A stretch of DNA of 64,000 nt from JAHEJE01 sp965216335 (GTDB lineage: Bacteria; Pseudomonadota; Alphaproteobacteria; Rhizobiales; Aestuariivirgaceae), in assembly GCA_965216335.1 (NCBI GenBank), contig OZ244154.1, positions 62,001 through 126,000 of the forward strand, in the 5' to 3' direction. Positions within the stretch are counted from its first letter, which is position 1, and the number at the start of each line of letters is the position of its first letter. A program made the translations under genes and the position numbers. Shown piece after piece: positions 36,824 through 44,539 of this stretch. The notes under the pieces were generated by a model. It worked only from the letters and a program-made list of their open reading frames with translations, was not told the origin of the DNA and did not search any database.

Positions 36824-37483
36824 TCAGCGCCTGCGTCGCGCAAACAGGCGGTCCAGAGCGTCGGTCAGGCCGGATGCCATGGCCAGGAACAGGAAGTAGC
36901 CGCACAACACCTTGAACGATTCTTCCGGCACCACTTTCCATGCGGTCTGCTGGATGACGATCGAGTCGATCGCAGTGTGGAATGCATACATCGCAAACGC
37001 CGTTGCCAGCAGCAGCGCGAACCGCCGCGATGACAGAATCGCATCACGGAACGCCCAAAGAACCGCCAGTCCGCCGACACCGTAGCCGATCACGATCAGA
37101 TCGTTCCAGTTGCGAGACGCGGGACTTTCTCCCAGTTGCGGCGTCAGGATGAAGTGATCGATTGCCTCGTGCAGCTGGATCTGCTCGTCGATCGCCAGAA
37201 ACGCGAGAGCGCCGGCGAACAGCAGAAACATGTAACGTTTCGCATCGCCGGTCTGAAAACCGATGTAGTAGGTGATGAAACCCATCGCCGAGGCCATGGA
37301 CAGGAACAGCGCCGACAACGCGGTTACCGTTCCACCTTCCTGGAAGTTGAAGTCGAGCTCCCCGGTCGGCGTGGCGACAATCGACAGGGCGATGTAGCAA
37401 AAGACCATCGCCAGGCCGCCGGCGGCCAGACGGCCGAACTCGGTCCGTGCGCTGATGGTTTGCTCAATCAGGGATATGTTCAT
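36824..37483 (-). CDS. polytopic membrane protein of unknown function
   Basis: 219 residues, about six or seven predicted helices. ATG 37483 follows AAGGAG at eight bases; the longer frame to 37696 lacks such support. Acidic and polar residues lie in or beside helices: NFQEGGTVTALSALFL, and AGALAFLAIDEQIQLHEAID. The same pattern (an E-x-G turn, a hydrophobic run, then an acidic pair at a helix end) recurs in the proteins at 37753 and 46257, suggesting a shared fold. It ends in an arginine cluster (LFARRRR). Divergent from the 37753 gene. Confidence 0.7.
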   Translation of the reverse strand: MNISLIEQTISARTEFGRLAAGGLAMVFCYIALSIVATPTGELDFNFQEGGTVTALSALFLSMASAMGFITYYIGFQTGDAKRYMFLLFAGALAFLAIDEQIQLHEAIDHFILTPQLGESPASRNWNDLIVIGYGVGGLAVLWAFRDAILSSRRFALLLATAFAMYAFHTAIDSIVIQQTAWKVVPEESFKVLCGYFLFLAMASGLTDALDRLFARRRR

Positions 37484-37752
37484 TGGGCCGCTCCTTTGTT
37501 TCTTCAGGGCACGAACGGTCAAGGCAGACGCCCGGATTTGTTCCGATGTGACGCCGTGCCGGTCGCGATTGCTCCTCGCTGATCCCAGCAGCAAGCTGCA
37601 TGCCAATCCGGCACGCCACATGGTTTCCGGCTCGAATGAATGTTGAGCGCCACCCGGGTTAGCCGGGGCATTTATGGTGAACCCGGCAGTTGGCACGGTG
37701 CTTGCTTCACACCTGCCAACCTGAACGAAGTGTTACGTATCGAGGCCTCAGC

Positions 37753-38472
37753 ATGCAGACATATCCAAGCGCAAAGCCACTGCCGGTTGCAGGATTTGCC
37801 GCCGCAACCCTGCTGCTGCTGGCCAGTGTCATACTGTCCGGGCCTGAACTGGGCGGGCGCATAGCGCTCGAAGACGGTCCGCTGGAGTACTTGCAGGCCC
37901 TGTTTTACGCAGCAGGGCTTGGCATGTGTCTGTGGACCGTCTCTCAAGGCCGCAACCGTTTCATGGCCGTGCTGTGGGCATTCTTGTGCTTCGTCTTTCT
38001 CGGCGAGGAGACGAGCTGGTTCCAGCGCGTGTTCGACTACTCGGTGCCCGCGGTAGAAAGCATGAACGGGCAGGGTGAGTTCAATCTGCACAATCTGTCG
38101 CTTTTCGACACCGGCCGCCTGCTCTCGGCTGACCGCAGCTTCAGCCTGTCGCTGGAAGGTCTGATGAATTCGCAGAACATCTTTCGTGCCGCGTTCTTCA
38201 TCTATTTCCTGGTGCTGCCGCTTGCTTATCTGATCCCCCGGCTGCGCATCCAACTGCAGCGCCTGGGCTACGTGGCCGGTCCGCCGCTGAACGTGCTTGC
38301 GGTTGCCTGGAGCCTGATTGCGGTTTCATTGGTGTTCACCACAATGCACGGCGAGCCGGTCAAGTTCTACATCTCGGAAGTCCGTGAGTCGGTCTATGCG
38401 GCCGTCATTTTCCTTTACACGCTGGCGATCTACGCAACCCGCCAGCCGGCTGGAGCAGCATTGCGGCGATGA
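37753..38472 (+). CDS. polytopic membrane protein with GEExSW motif
   Basis: 239 residues, six or seven helices, family not recognised. Conserved-looking parts are RIALEDGPLEYLQALFY (about 37-53), CFVFLGEETSWFQRVFDY (about 81-98) and GEFNLHNLSLFD (about 109-120). The protein at 46257-47003 carries close counterparts at the same spacing, so the two are paralogues. The acidic/aromatic/His motif facing the membrane surface hints at metal or lipid-headgroup chemistry, but this is inference. The acyltransferase-like gene begins 55 bp downstream on the same strand, so they may be cotranscribed. Confidence 0.75.
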   Translation: MQTYPSAKPLPVAGFAAATLLLLASVILSGPELGGRIALEDGPLEYLQALFYAAGLGMCLWTVSQGRNRFMAVLWAFLCFVFLGEETSWFQRVFDYSVPAVESMNGQGEFNLHNLSLFDTGRLLSADRSFSLSLEGLMNSQNIFRAAFFIYFLVLPLAYLIPRLRIQLQRLGYVAGPPLNVLAVAWSLIAVSLVFTTMHGEPVKFYISEVRESVYAAVIFLYTLAIYATRQPAGAALRR

Positions 38473-38527
38473 CTGCAGAACCGGGGGCCAAACGGTTCGA
38501 ACGCAGACGTTCGCTGGAGGCAAGAGA

Positions 38528-39751
38528 ATGAACATGCGGCAAAATTTCAAATCCACGCAGACCACCCACTGCGAGGCGGTGCGCCTGGGAAACCTTGAGT
38601 GCGGCGAACACTTGCGACTTGCGGCTGTAGAGGACCTCTCCGCAATCGAGACCGATTGGCTCGCGCTTGAGGCGGATGCCCTCGGAACGCCGTTTCAGAA
38701 GTATGCCTGGTGCCGGGCATGGGCGGAAAGCCTCGGACGCCGTGCGGACGCCCGACCGATGATCGTGTGCGGCTACGACCGCAATGACGACCTGCAGCTG
38801 ATCATGCCGTTTGCCATCCAGCGCCTGGCCGGCGGCAAGGCATTGGTCTGGCTGGGCGACGATCTGGCCGACTACTGCGCCCCGCTGATTTCGCCTGCTC
38901 TTCTGGAACGGCTGACCCGTGCCGATGCTCGTCGGATCATGAAGGCAGCCGCCGCAATGGGCCGCCGGCGCGGTGCTCTCTACGCCAGCCTGGCAAAGCA
39001 GCCGGTCATGCTCGGCGGCCTTGACAACCCGTTCGTTTCGACTTCATCGCAGCCTGCCAGCAGCAAGGCGCACGCCGCGCTGCTCGACGGGAACTGGCAA
39101 GAGTATTTCAGCCGCCGGAGAGGGAAATCGACCCGCCGGCGCATTGCGCAAAAGTATCGCAAGTTGGAGGCGCTCGGAAAGGTCGAATTGGTCAAGACCT
39201 GCGATGAGGACGCGCTTCTTGCCATCATTCGCCGCACCATCGACTGGAAATGCCAGCAGCTGGCCGGTCGTGTCGCCCGCAACCAGTTGGCCAGATCCGG
39301 CGTGGACGAGCACTTTGCCGGCCTGGTCCGCCAGCCGGCAAGCAGCGAGACCCTGGTCGGCTACGAGCTGCAACTGAACGGAACTGCCGTGGCCAGCGCG
39401 TTCGGTTTCGCCGGGGCGGGCCGGTTCCTGCTCTATCAGACCGCCTATGCACCGCATGCCCACGAGAACTGTTCGCCGGGCCTGTTGCTTCTGACACGCA
39501 TGATGCAGGATTGCGCCGACAGCGGCGTGAAGTATTTCGACTTTTCGCTCGGCGACGAGCCATACAAGCTGCAGTGGTGCGACGTTCATCTGGACATCCG
39601 CACCCGGGTGTACGCATTGAGCGTGTTCGGCCTGCTCCATGTCCAACTGCTGCGCCGTGTCTCGAACTTGAAGAAGTGGTTCAAGCGCCGCCTTGGCACC
39701 ATCCAGTCGGTTTATGGAGCGGCCCGTCATTGCATGACAATGTTTCTTTGA
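38528..39751 (+). CDS. GNAT/FemAB-like acyltransferase (CelD/BcsL type)
   Basis: 407 residues. GGAGGCAAGAGA precedes ATG 38528. Two tandem acyl-CoA N-acyltransferase-like halves, as in CelD/BcsL and PEP-CTERM/XrtA-associated proteins linked to exopolysaccharide. The first half has WLALEADALGTPFQKYAWCR. The second has YELQLNGTAVASAFGFAGAG and CADSGVKYFDFSLGDEPYKL, where FDFSLGDEPYK is the hallmark. A basic segment (RRRGKSTRRRIAQKYRKLE) lies between them. No glycan synthase is nearby, so the acceptor is unknown. Confidence 0.85.
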   Translation: MNMRQNFKSTQTTHCEAVRLGNLECGEHLRLAAVEDLSAIETDWLALEADALGTPFQKYAWCRAWAESLGRRADARPMIVCGYDRNDDLQLIMPFAIQRLAGGKALVWLGDDLADYCAPLISPALLERLTRADARRIMKAAAAMGRRRGALYASLAKQPVMLGGLDNPFVSTSSQPASSKAHAALLDGNWQEYFSRRRGKSTRRRIAQKYRKLEALGKVELVKTCDEDALLAIIRRTIDWKCQQLAGRVARNQLARSGVDEHFAGLVRQPASSETLVGYELQLNGTAVASAFGFAGAGRFLLYQTAYAPHAHENCSPGLLLLTRMMQDCADSGVKYFDFSLGDEPYKLQWCDVHLDIRTRVYALSVFGLLHVQLLRRVSNLKKWFKRRLGTIQSVYGAARHCMTMFL

Positions 39752-39823
39752 ACACCCTGTCGCCGCGCCCGTTTTCCAGACTGGACTTTCAGCCCCGAAT
39801 TGCGCCATAGTCCGGCGGACTCA

Positions 39824-40252
39824 ATGCTGGTGGCAAAGGGGCGTTTTGGCGTGCTGGATTTCCTGAAGCAGTTCTTTACCTGGTGGAACGGGCAGACCCT
39901 CGGTCTGCGCTGGTTCACTGCCCGCAAGGGCGAGTTCGTCGGCGAGGACGAGTTTGGCAACAAATACTACCGCGCACCGTCGAGGGTGCCGGAATCGATC
40001 CCCGAGCACCGCTGGGTGATCTATAACGGTCTGGCAGAAGCCTCCGCCATCCCGACCGGTTGGCACGGCTGGATGCACCATACCGTCGACACACCGCCGA
40101 CCGAGACGGATTATACGCCGCGCGACTGGCAGAAGCCGCACCGCGCCAACCCGACCGGCACGGCCGGCGCCTACCGCCCGGCCGGCAGCATCGCCAACCC
40201 CGGCGTCAAACCGGCCGCAGCCCCTGACTATCAGGCCTGGCAGCCGAAGTAG
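39824..40252 (+). CDS. NDUFA12-family NADH:ubiquinone oxidoreductase accessory subunit
   Basis: 142 residues. The family signature LKQFFTWWNGQTLGLRWFTA followed by GEFVGEDEFGNKYY and RWVIYNGLAEAS is intact. In alphaproteobacteria this is the homologue of the mitochondrial complex I accessory subunit B17.2/NDUFA12, important for assembly or stability. The C-terminal third is Pro/Ala-rich and variable. The start is uncertain: ATG 39824 is used here, but GTG 39851 (VLDFLKQFF) fits the usual family length and has AAGGGG upstream. Confidence 0.93.
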   Translation: MLVAKGRFGVLDFLKQFFTWWNGQTLGLRWFTARKGEFVGEDEFGNKYYRAPSRVPESIPEHRWVIYNGLAEASAIPTGWHGWMHHTVDTPPTETDYTPRDWQKPHRANPTGTAGAYRPAGSIANPGVKPAAAPDYQAWQPK

Positions 40253-40263
40253 CGGTCAGGCCT

Positions 40264-40535
40264 TAGGGCCTGTGGACATTCAGGGTTAAAGCGCTGGTTT
40301 GACAGGATTGGTTCAGGTTCAGGGGTGTTTGGAGGAAGGACATGCTGGCATATTCGACGACGAACGGCCCTGAAGATGGGCCAATCCTGTCAAATCCGGG
40401 ACGGACGAGGCCCATTTCGCCCGTGGACGTCACTTTGACCGGCTTGAAGGGGGCGACCCATCGGCGCCGTTCAAAGCTAGCCACGGGCGAAATGGGCCTC
40501 GCCAGCACTGTAACCCTGAGTGTCCACAGGCCCTA
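40264..40535. mobile_element. 272 bp element with 34 bp terminal inverted repeats and two internal hairpins (element 2)
   Basis: Termini 40264-40297 (TAGGGCCTGTGGACATT...) and 40502-40535 pair with 31 of 34 matches. Internal pairs are TTTGACAGGATTGG 40298-40311 with 40381-40394 (14 of 14), and a perfect 21 bp pair 40406-40426 with 40481-40501. The second hairpin's loop begins GGACGTC and ends GCTAGCCA, as in element 3. It fills nearly the whole gap between NDUFA12 (stop 40252) and mlaD (ATG 40556) inside an otherwise tight gene cluster. No coding capacity. Confidence 0.8.
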
Positions 40536-40555
40536 GGATCAGGAGACCGACGGAG

Positions 40556-41008
40556 ATGAAGAATTCGCTGGTGGAGACGCTTGTTGGAGCCGCGGTGATC
40601 GGCATTGCCGCGATCTTCTTTGTGTTCGCCTACACCACGTCCGGCGCTGGCAAGGGATCGGGTGGTTATGCACTGAGCGCCGAGTTCGAGAATATCGAAG
40701 GCATCAACATCGGGTCCGACATCCGCCTGGCCGGCATCAAGATCGGCTCCGTGGTTAAGCAGGAACTCGACCCGCAGACGTTCCAGGCCAAAATCGTCAT
40801 GTCGATCGACAAGACCGTCTCGCTGCCCGACGACTCGACTGCCAAAGTGACGGCTGAAGGTCTGCTCGGCGGCAAATACATCTCCATCGAGCCCGGCGGC
40901 AGCGAGGAAAAGCTGAAAGACGGCGACGCCATGAGCTACACCCAGAGCGCCATCGACCTGTGGGGCCTGATCAACGAGTTCATGTTCTCCGACAAGAAGA
41001 ACAAATAA
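40556..41008 (+). CDS. mlaD: MlaD-family MCE domain protein
   Basis: 150 residues. One N-terminal membrane anchor (VGAAVIGIAAIFFVFAYT, about 10-27), then an MCE domain (about 38-115) with the conserved run GINIGSDIRLAGIKIGSV and LLGGKYISIEPGG. It should form the periplasmic hexameric ring of an outer-membrane phospholipid transport (Mla) system. The ATPase and permease are not in the window, as is usual when this gene sits beside NDUFA12 in Rhizobiales. AGGAG lies just after the inverted-repeat element, which therefore did not remove the ribosome site. Confidence 0.9.
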   Translation: MKNSLVETLVGAAVIGIAAIFFVFAYTTSGAGKGSGGYALSAEFENIEGINIGSDIRLAGIKIGSVVKQELDPQTFQAKIVMSIDKTVSLPDDSTAKVTAEGLLGGKYISIEPGGSEEKLKDGDAMSYTQSAIDLWGLINEFMFSDKKNK

Positions 41009-41010
41009 CC

Positions 41011-41775
41011 ATGACCAGCAATGCGGCGCGCCGGCAGACCTGGTCGTCTGACAGCTACAACAGGCACGCCCGCTTCGTCTCGGACCTGGGCGGCGCGGTC
41101 TATGAGTTGCTGGCGCCACGCGCCGGCGAGCGCATCCTCGATCTTGGATGCGGCGACGGAGCGCTCACTGAACGCCTGGTGGCCGACGGTGCCGAGGTGA
41201 TCGGCGTCGACATGAGCGACGACTTTCTGGCAAGTGCTGCCGCGCGCCGTCTCGATGTGCGCAAGATGGACGGCCAGGCGCTGGAATTCGAGAACGAGTT
41301 CGATGCCGTGTTCTCCAACGCCGCGCTGCACTGGATGACCGAACCGGACAAGGTTCTGACCGGCGTGGTCCGGTCGCTCAGGGCAGGGGGGCGCTTCGTC
41401 GGCGAGTTCGGCGGCCATGGCAATGTCGCCGCCATCGTCACGGCGATGCGGGCAACAGCGGCGCGACGCGGCGGCGAGCCCTCGCTGGCCGGACCATGGT
41501 TCTTTCCCGCGCCCGCCGTCTACCAGCGCATGCTGGAAGCGCACGGGTTTGCAGTCCGCCGCATCGGCCTGTTTCCGCGCCCCACGCCGCTGCCGACCGG
41601 CATGAAGGAATGGCTGAGAGTATTCCGCAACCCGTTTTTTGCCCAGTACGGCGATGAGGCCGACGCTGTGCTGGACGAGGTCTGCGCGTTGCTCGAACCA
41701 TCGCTTTGCGATGCCGACGGCAACTGGACGGCGGACTATGTCCGTCTGCGCTTTGCTGCGGAGCTGACATCATGA
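41011..41775 (+). CDS. class I SAM-dependent methyltransferase
   Basis: 254 residues. Motif I ILDLGCGDGALTERL (about 42-56), motif II region VIGVDMSDDFL, and FDAVFSNAALHWM (motif IV, about 98-110) place it among trans-aconitate-methyltransferase-like/Ubi-type small-molecule methyltransferases. Substrate unknown. It starts 2 bp after the mlaD stop and its own TGA overlaps the ATG of the DUF2155 gene, so the three are cotranslated. Confidence 0.88.
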   Translation: MTSNAARRQTWSSDSYNRHARFVSDLGGAVYELLAPRAGERILDLGCGDGALTERLVADGAEVIGVDMSDDFLASAAARRLDVRKMDGQALEFENEFDAVFSNAALHWMTEPDKVLTGVVRSLRAGGRFVGEFGGHGNVAAIVTAMRATAARRGGEPSLAGPWFFPAPAVYQRMLEAHGFAVRRIGLFPRPTPLPTGMKEWLRVFRNPFFAQYGDEADAVLDEVCALLEPSLCDADGNWTADYVRLRFAAELTS

Positions 41776-42227
41776 GGCGGCGGATCAAGGTGGCGATTGT
41801 CTGCACCGCCCTGCTCATGGTGGCCGCGCCGGCCTGGGCTGAGGCGATCAAAAACCCGATCGCCATCTTCGCCGGTCTCGACAAGATCACCGGCCAGATC
41901 ATCACCTTCGAGATCGCCATAGACGAGACCAAGCGGTTCGGTGCCCTGAACGTGCGCCCGCGGGTCTGTAATACACGTCCGGTCACCGAGGAGCCCAAGA
42001 CGACGGCGTTCATCGAAGTCGACGAAAACCTGCTGAACGGCAAATTGCGCCGCATCTTCACCGGCTGGATGCTGGCCGAGAGCCCGGGGCTAAACGCCGT
42101 CGAGCACCCGGTCTACGACGTCTGGCTGACCGGCTGCCGCGACCCGAACCGCAAGCCGGAACCCGAGCCTGTGATCGAGGAAGACGCCCCGGCGGGCGAA
42201 GAAAGCGATCAGCCGGCCCAGGATTGA
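41772..42227 (+). CDS. DUF2155 domain exported protein
   Basis: 151 residues. Signal peptide (IKVAIVCTALLMVAAPAWAE, to about 23), then the DUF2155 core with AIFAGLDKITGQIITFEIAI and VRPRVCNTRPVTEEPKTTAF, and a second Cys in WLTGCRD, likely a disulfide partner in the periplasm. Acidic tail (PEPEPVIEEDAPAGEE). Function unknown, though the family is conserved beside NDUFA12 and aat in Alphaproteobacteria. Confidence 0.9.
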   Translation: MRRRIKVAIVCTALLMVAAPAWAEAIKNPIAIFAGLDKITGQIITFEIAIDETKRFGALNVRPRVCNTRPVTEEPKTTAFIEVDENLLNGKLRRIFTGWMLAESPGLNAVEHPVYDVWLTGCRDPNRKPEPEPVIEEDAPAGEESDQPAQD

Positions 42228-42262
42228 TAGGCAGGGCTGCTCAGCCTGGCTCATGCGCTGAC

Positions 42263-42330
42263 GGAAAACCGTTGTTATGTCAGCGCGGTACAACAGTCAG
42301 AGATGCCGGATGCCAATACGGCTGGTGTGA
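42263..42330. repeat. 3'-end-associated repeat, copy 1
   Basis: Core CCGTTGTTATGTCAGCGCGG, then TACAACAGTCAG, to 42300, followed by a less conserved 30 bp with CCGGATGCCAATACGGCTGG. It is collinear with 47499-47565 and 54482-54549 (33 bp core in all three, similar tails). It lies 36 bp after the DUF2155 stop. Confidence 0.75.
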
Positions 42331-42622
42331 CCTCACACTTTCCTGCCTCTCAGGACCATACGTAGCGCGGCCGCCAGACGGGGGCTTCGCTGGCGGCCGC
42401 TGCGGACCGGAACGTCATTGTTGTGTCGCGGCATTCCATTGACGTTTTGGCCGCCGGAACCATGGTGATCACTGATCCGGCTCCGGCAGCCGGAGGGTCG
42501 AACGTCCATGCCGCACACAACATACCGAAGCGGGTTGGATCTGGCTTTTCCGTCCAGGCCGCATCGTCGTTAAGAACTGACGATGGGATGGACAGGCAGG
42601 CCGGATGCCACCGCTGCTGGCG
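42331..42622. other. gene-free stretch with a large hairpin
   Basis: 292 bp between convergent genes. A hairpin with perfect 10 bp arms, GCGGCCGCCA and TGGCGGCCGC, lies around 42368-42401; it could terminate transcription from both sides although it lacks a T-run. Near the yceI stop, GGCCGGATGCCACCGCTGCT resembles the tail of the 3'-end repeat. No open frame looks real. Confidence 0.5.
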
Positions 42623-43201
42623 TCAGTTCCGGGTTCCTTCTGCTTCGATCATCAACTGCACCGGACCCTTCGCAACGCCATGCGGCATGCCGAAATCAGC
42701 CGGGGTGATTTCCGCGGTGGCGCTGAAGCCGGCCCGGTAGCCGCCCCAGGGATCCTTACCTTCGCCGATGTAGGTGGCATCGAGAGTGACCGGCTTGGTG
42801 ACACCGCGGATCGTCAGGTTGCCGGTGATCTTGGCGGTGTTGTCGCCGGTGACCTCGACGGCCGTGCTCTCGAACTTCGCCGTGGCATGATTTGCCGTGT
42901 CGAAGAAGTCTTCCGAGCGCAGATGCTCGTCTCTCTTGGCGTGGTTGGTGTTGATTGAGCCGGCATCGATCTCGATCATCACCTTGGCTTCGGTGGGCTT
43001 GTCCTTGTCGAAGCTGAAGCTGCCCGAGAACTTGTCGAACCGGCCGGTGACGAAGCTGTAGCCGAGATGATTGGCGCGAAAGTTCACCGCAGCGTGCATG
43101 CCCGGCGTATCAAGCGTGTACTCGGCGGCAATGGCCTGGTCGGCGGCTACCAGACCGGCAATCATCGATGCGGCAAATGCGGTCTTGGTGAGGATGTTCA
43201 T
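42623..43201 (-). CDS. yceI: YceI family periplasmic lipid-binding protein
   Basis: 192 residues. Signal peptide (LTKTAFAASMIAGLVAADQA, to about 25) and the YceI lipocalin-like barrel: HAAVNFRANHLGYSFVTGRF, MIEIDAGSINTNHAKRDEHL, SEDFFDTANHATAKFES and LTIRGVTKPVTLDA. Members bind polyisoprenoid chains such as ubiquinone-like lipids. It is encoded 26 bp downstream of a cytochrome b561-YceI fusion, so the two YceI domains probably act together on a membrane quinol or isoprenoid. Confidence 0.93.
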   Translation of the reverse strand: MNILTKTAFAASMIAGLVAADQAIAAEYTLDTPGMHAAVNFRANHLGYSFVTGRFDKFSGSFSFDKDKPTEAKVMIEIDAGSINTNHAKRDEHLRSEDFFDTANHATAKFESTAVEVTGDNTAKITGNLTIRGVTKPVTLDATYIGEGKDPWGGYRAGFSATAEITPADFGMPHGVAKGPVQLMIEAEGTRN

Positions 43202-43227
43202 GGATGCTCTCCTTGGTTGGGGGTGGA

Positions 43228-44343
43228 TCATTTGGCCCGGGTGGCCTTGAAGGTGAAGGTAATCTCGACCTCGTCGGCGATGGTGTTGGTGTCGGCCCAC
43301 TGACCTTCGCCGATCTTGAAGGCGGTGCGGCTGACCGTGGCGCTGCCCTGAGCGACCGCTGTGAGCATGGCCGGGTTGCCATCCGCATCGCTGACGGTGA
43401 TCGTCGCGGTCACCGGTACCGGCAGGGTGGTACCCTTCAGGGTCAACTCGCCGGCCAGCGTGTAGGTATTGTCCGCGCCGGGCTTGAAGGCGTTTGCCGT
43501 GAAAACCGCCTGAGGATGCGCGGCAGCATCGAACCATTCCGGCCCTGGCAAGAGCTGGTCAGCCTGGGCGTTGCCGGTGGCGATGCTGGCGGCCTCGATG
43601 ATGACACTGACCGTTGCGGCCTCCGGTTCGGCTTCGTCAAAGGCGATCTCCGTCTTGAAGTCCTTGAATGAACCGGTGATCGGAACATTGACCTGCCTGG
43701 CGGTAAAACCAAAAGTGCTGGTCTGCGGGTCGACAGTCCAGCCATTGGCATGCGCTGGTTCCGGCACGGCTGCAACGAAAATGAACAGCCCTCCCGCGAC
43801 CGCTGCGACGCCTGAGCGCCTTGGCAGCATGCGCGTCAGCGTATCGTCGTGCTTGACGGTATGATGCCAGATGGCTGCACCGGCATGGCCGAGCAGCAGG
43901 AACAGCATGGCCCAGCCACCGATCCAGTGCATATAGCCCAGGGTGTCGGCCAGAGGCTTGCTGGCGGCAACCATGTCGGGCAGCGGCAGGACACCGAACA
44001 GCACGACCGGAAAGCCGGCGGCGGACGAGTAGAGCCAGCCCACCAGCGGCATGGCGAACAGCAGGCCGTACAGCCCCCAGTGCCCGGCATGCGCAGCCAG
44101 CTTCAGGTGAGGGGCCATGGCCGGCGGCAGTGGTGGCGGGTGGTGCGTGAGCCGCCACACCAGCCGCAGCGCCGTCAAGACGAACACGGTGATGCCGACC
44201 CATTTGTGCCAGGAATAAAGCTGCAACTTCAGTGGCGACAGATCGAGGGATGTCATGAAGTGGCCAAGCGCCAACAGCCCGATGACAGCCAGGGCGGTGA
44301 GCCAGTGAAACGCCTTCGCCGTGCCGGTGTAGTGACTACTCAA
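43228..44343 (-). CDS. cytochrome b561 - YceI fusion protein
   Basis: 371 residues. Residues 1-185 are a four-helix b561-type di-haem domain with histidines in KAFHWLTALAVIGLLALGHF, YSWHKWVGITVFVLTALRL, AAHAGHWGLYGLLFAMPLVGW and YMHWIGGWAMLFLLLGHAG. After another hydrophobic segment (VAAVAGGLFIFVAAVPEPAH) comes a YceI domain (about 200-371: TSTFGFTARQVNVPITGSF, ELTLKGTTLPVPVTA). The architecture suggests electron exchange between membrane quinone and an isoprenoid held by YceI. Divergent from a LysR gene that probably controls it. Confidence 0.9.
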   Translation of the reverse strand: MSSHYTGTAKAFHWLTALAVIGLLALGHFMTSLDLSPLKLQLYSWHKWVGITVFVLTALRLVWRLTHHPPPLPPAMAPHLKLAAHAGHWGLYGLLFAMPLVGWLYSSAAGFPVVLFGVLPLPDMVAASKPLADTLGYMHWIGGWAMLFLLLGHAGAAIWHHTVKHDDTLTRMLPRRSGVAAVAGGLFIFVAAVPEPAHANGWTVDPQTSTFGFTARQVNVPITGSFKDFKTEIAFDEAEPEAATVSVIIEAASIATGNAQADQLLPGPEWFDAAAHPQAVFTANAFKPGADNTYTLAGELTLKGTTLPVPVTATITVSDADGNPAMLTAVAQGSATVSRTAFKIGEGQWADTNTIADEVEITFTFKATRAK

Positions 44344-44464
44344 AGACTTACAAGCTCCCTGTCAATGCCGCAGGTCAGCGACATCCAATGCCATCCGCCA
44401 GATGCTCACGTCCGTTCACGACTGCGAGATCGCTCGAGATTTTGAATTGCATCTCCAGCAACAA

Positions 44465-44539
44465 GATGTTCACAGTTGAGCCTGTTGACAATGTTTAGAT
44501 GTTCACATTTTAATGAGCCATAATGTTCGAAAATGAACA
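44465..44539. promoter_or_regulatory. repeated TGTTC operator-like sites at the LysR start
   Basis: GATGTTCACA occurs at 44465-44474 and again at 44498-44507, 33 bp apart (three turns, same face). A third, palindromic version, TGTTC-GAAAAT-GAACA (44524-44539), overlaps the LysR ATG at 44523. Together they look like operators for autoregulation and for the divergent b561-YceI operon. The assignment is by pattern and position only. Confidence 0.5.
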
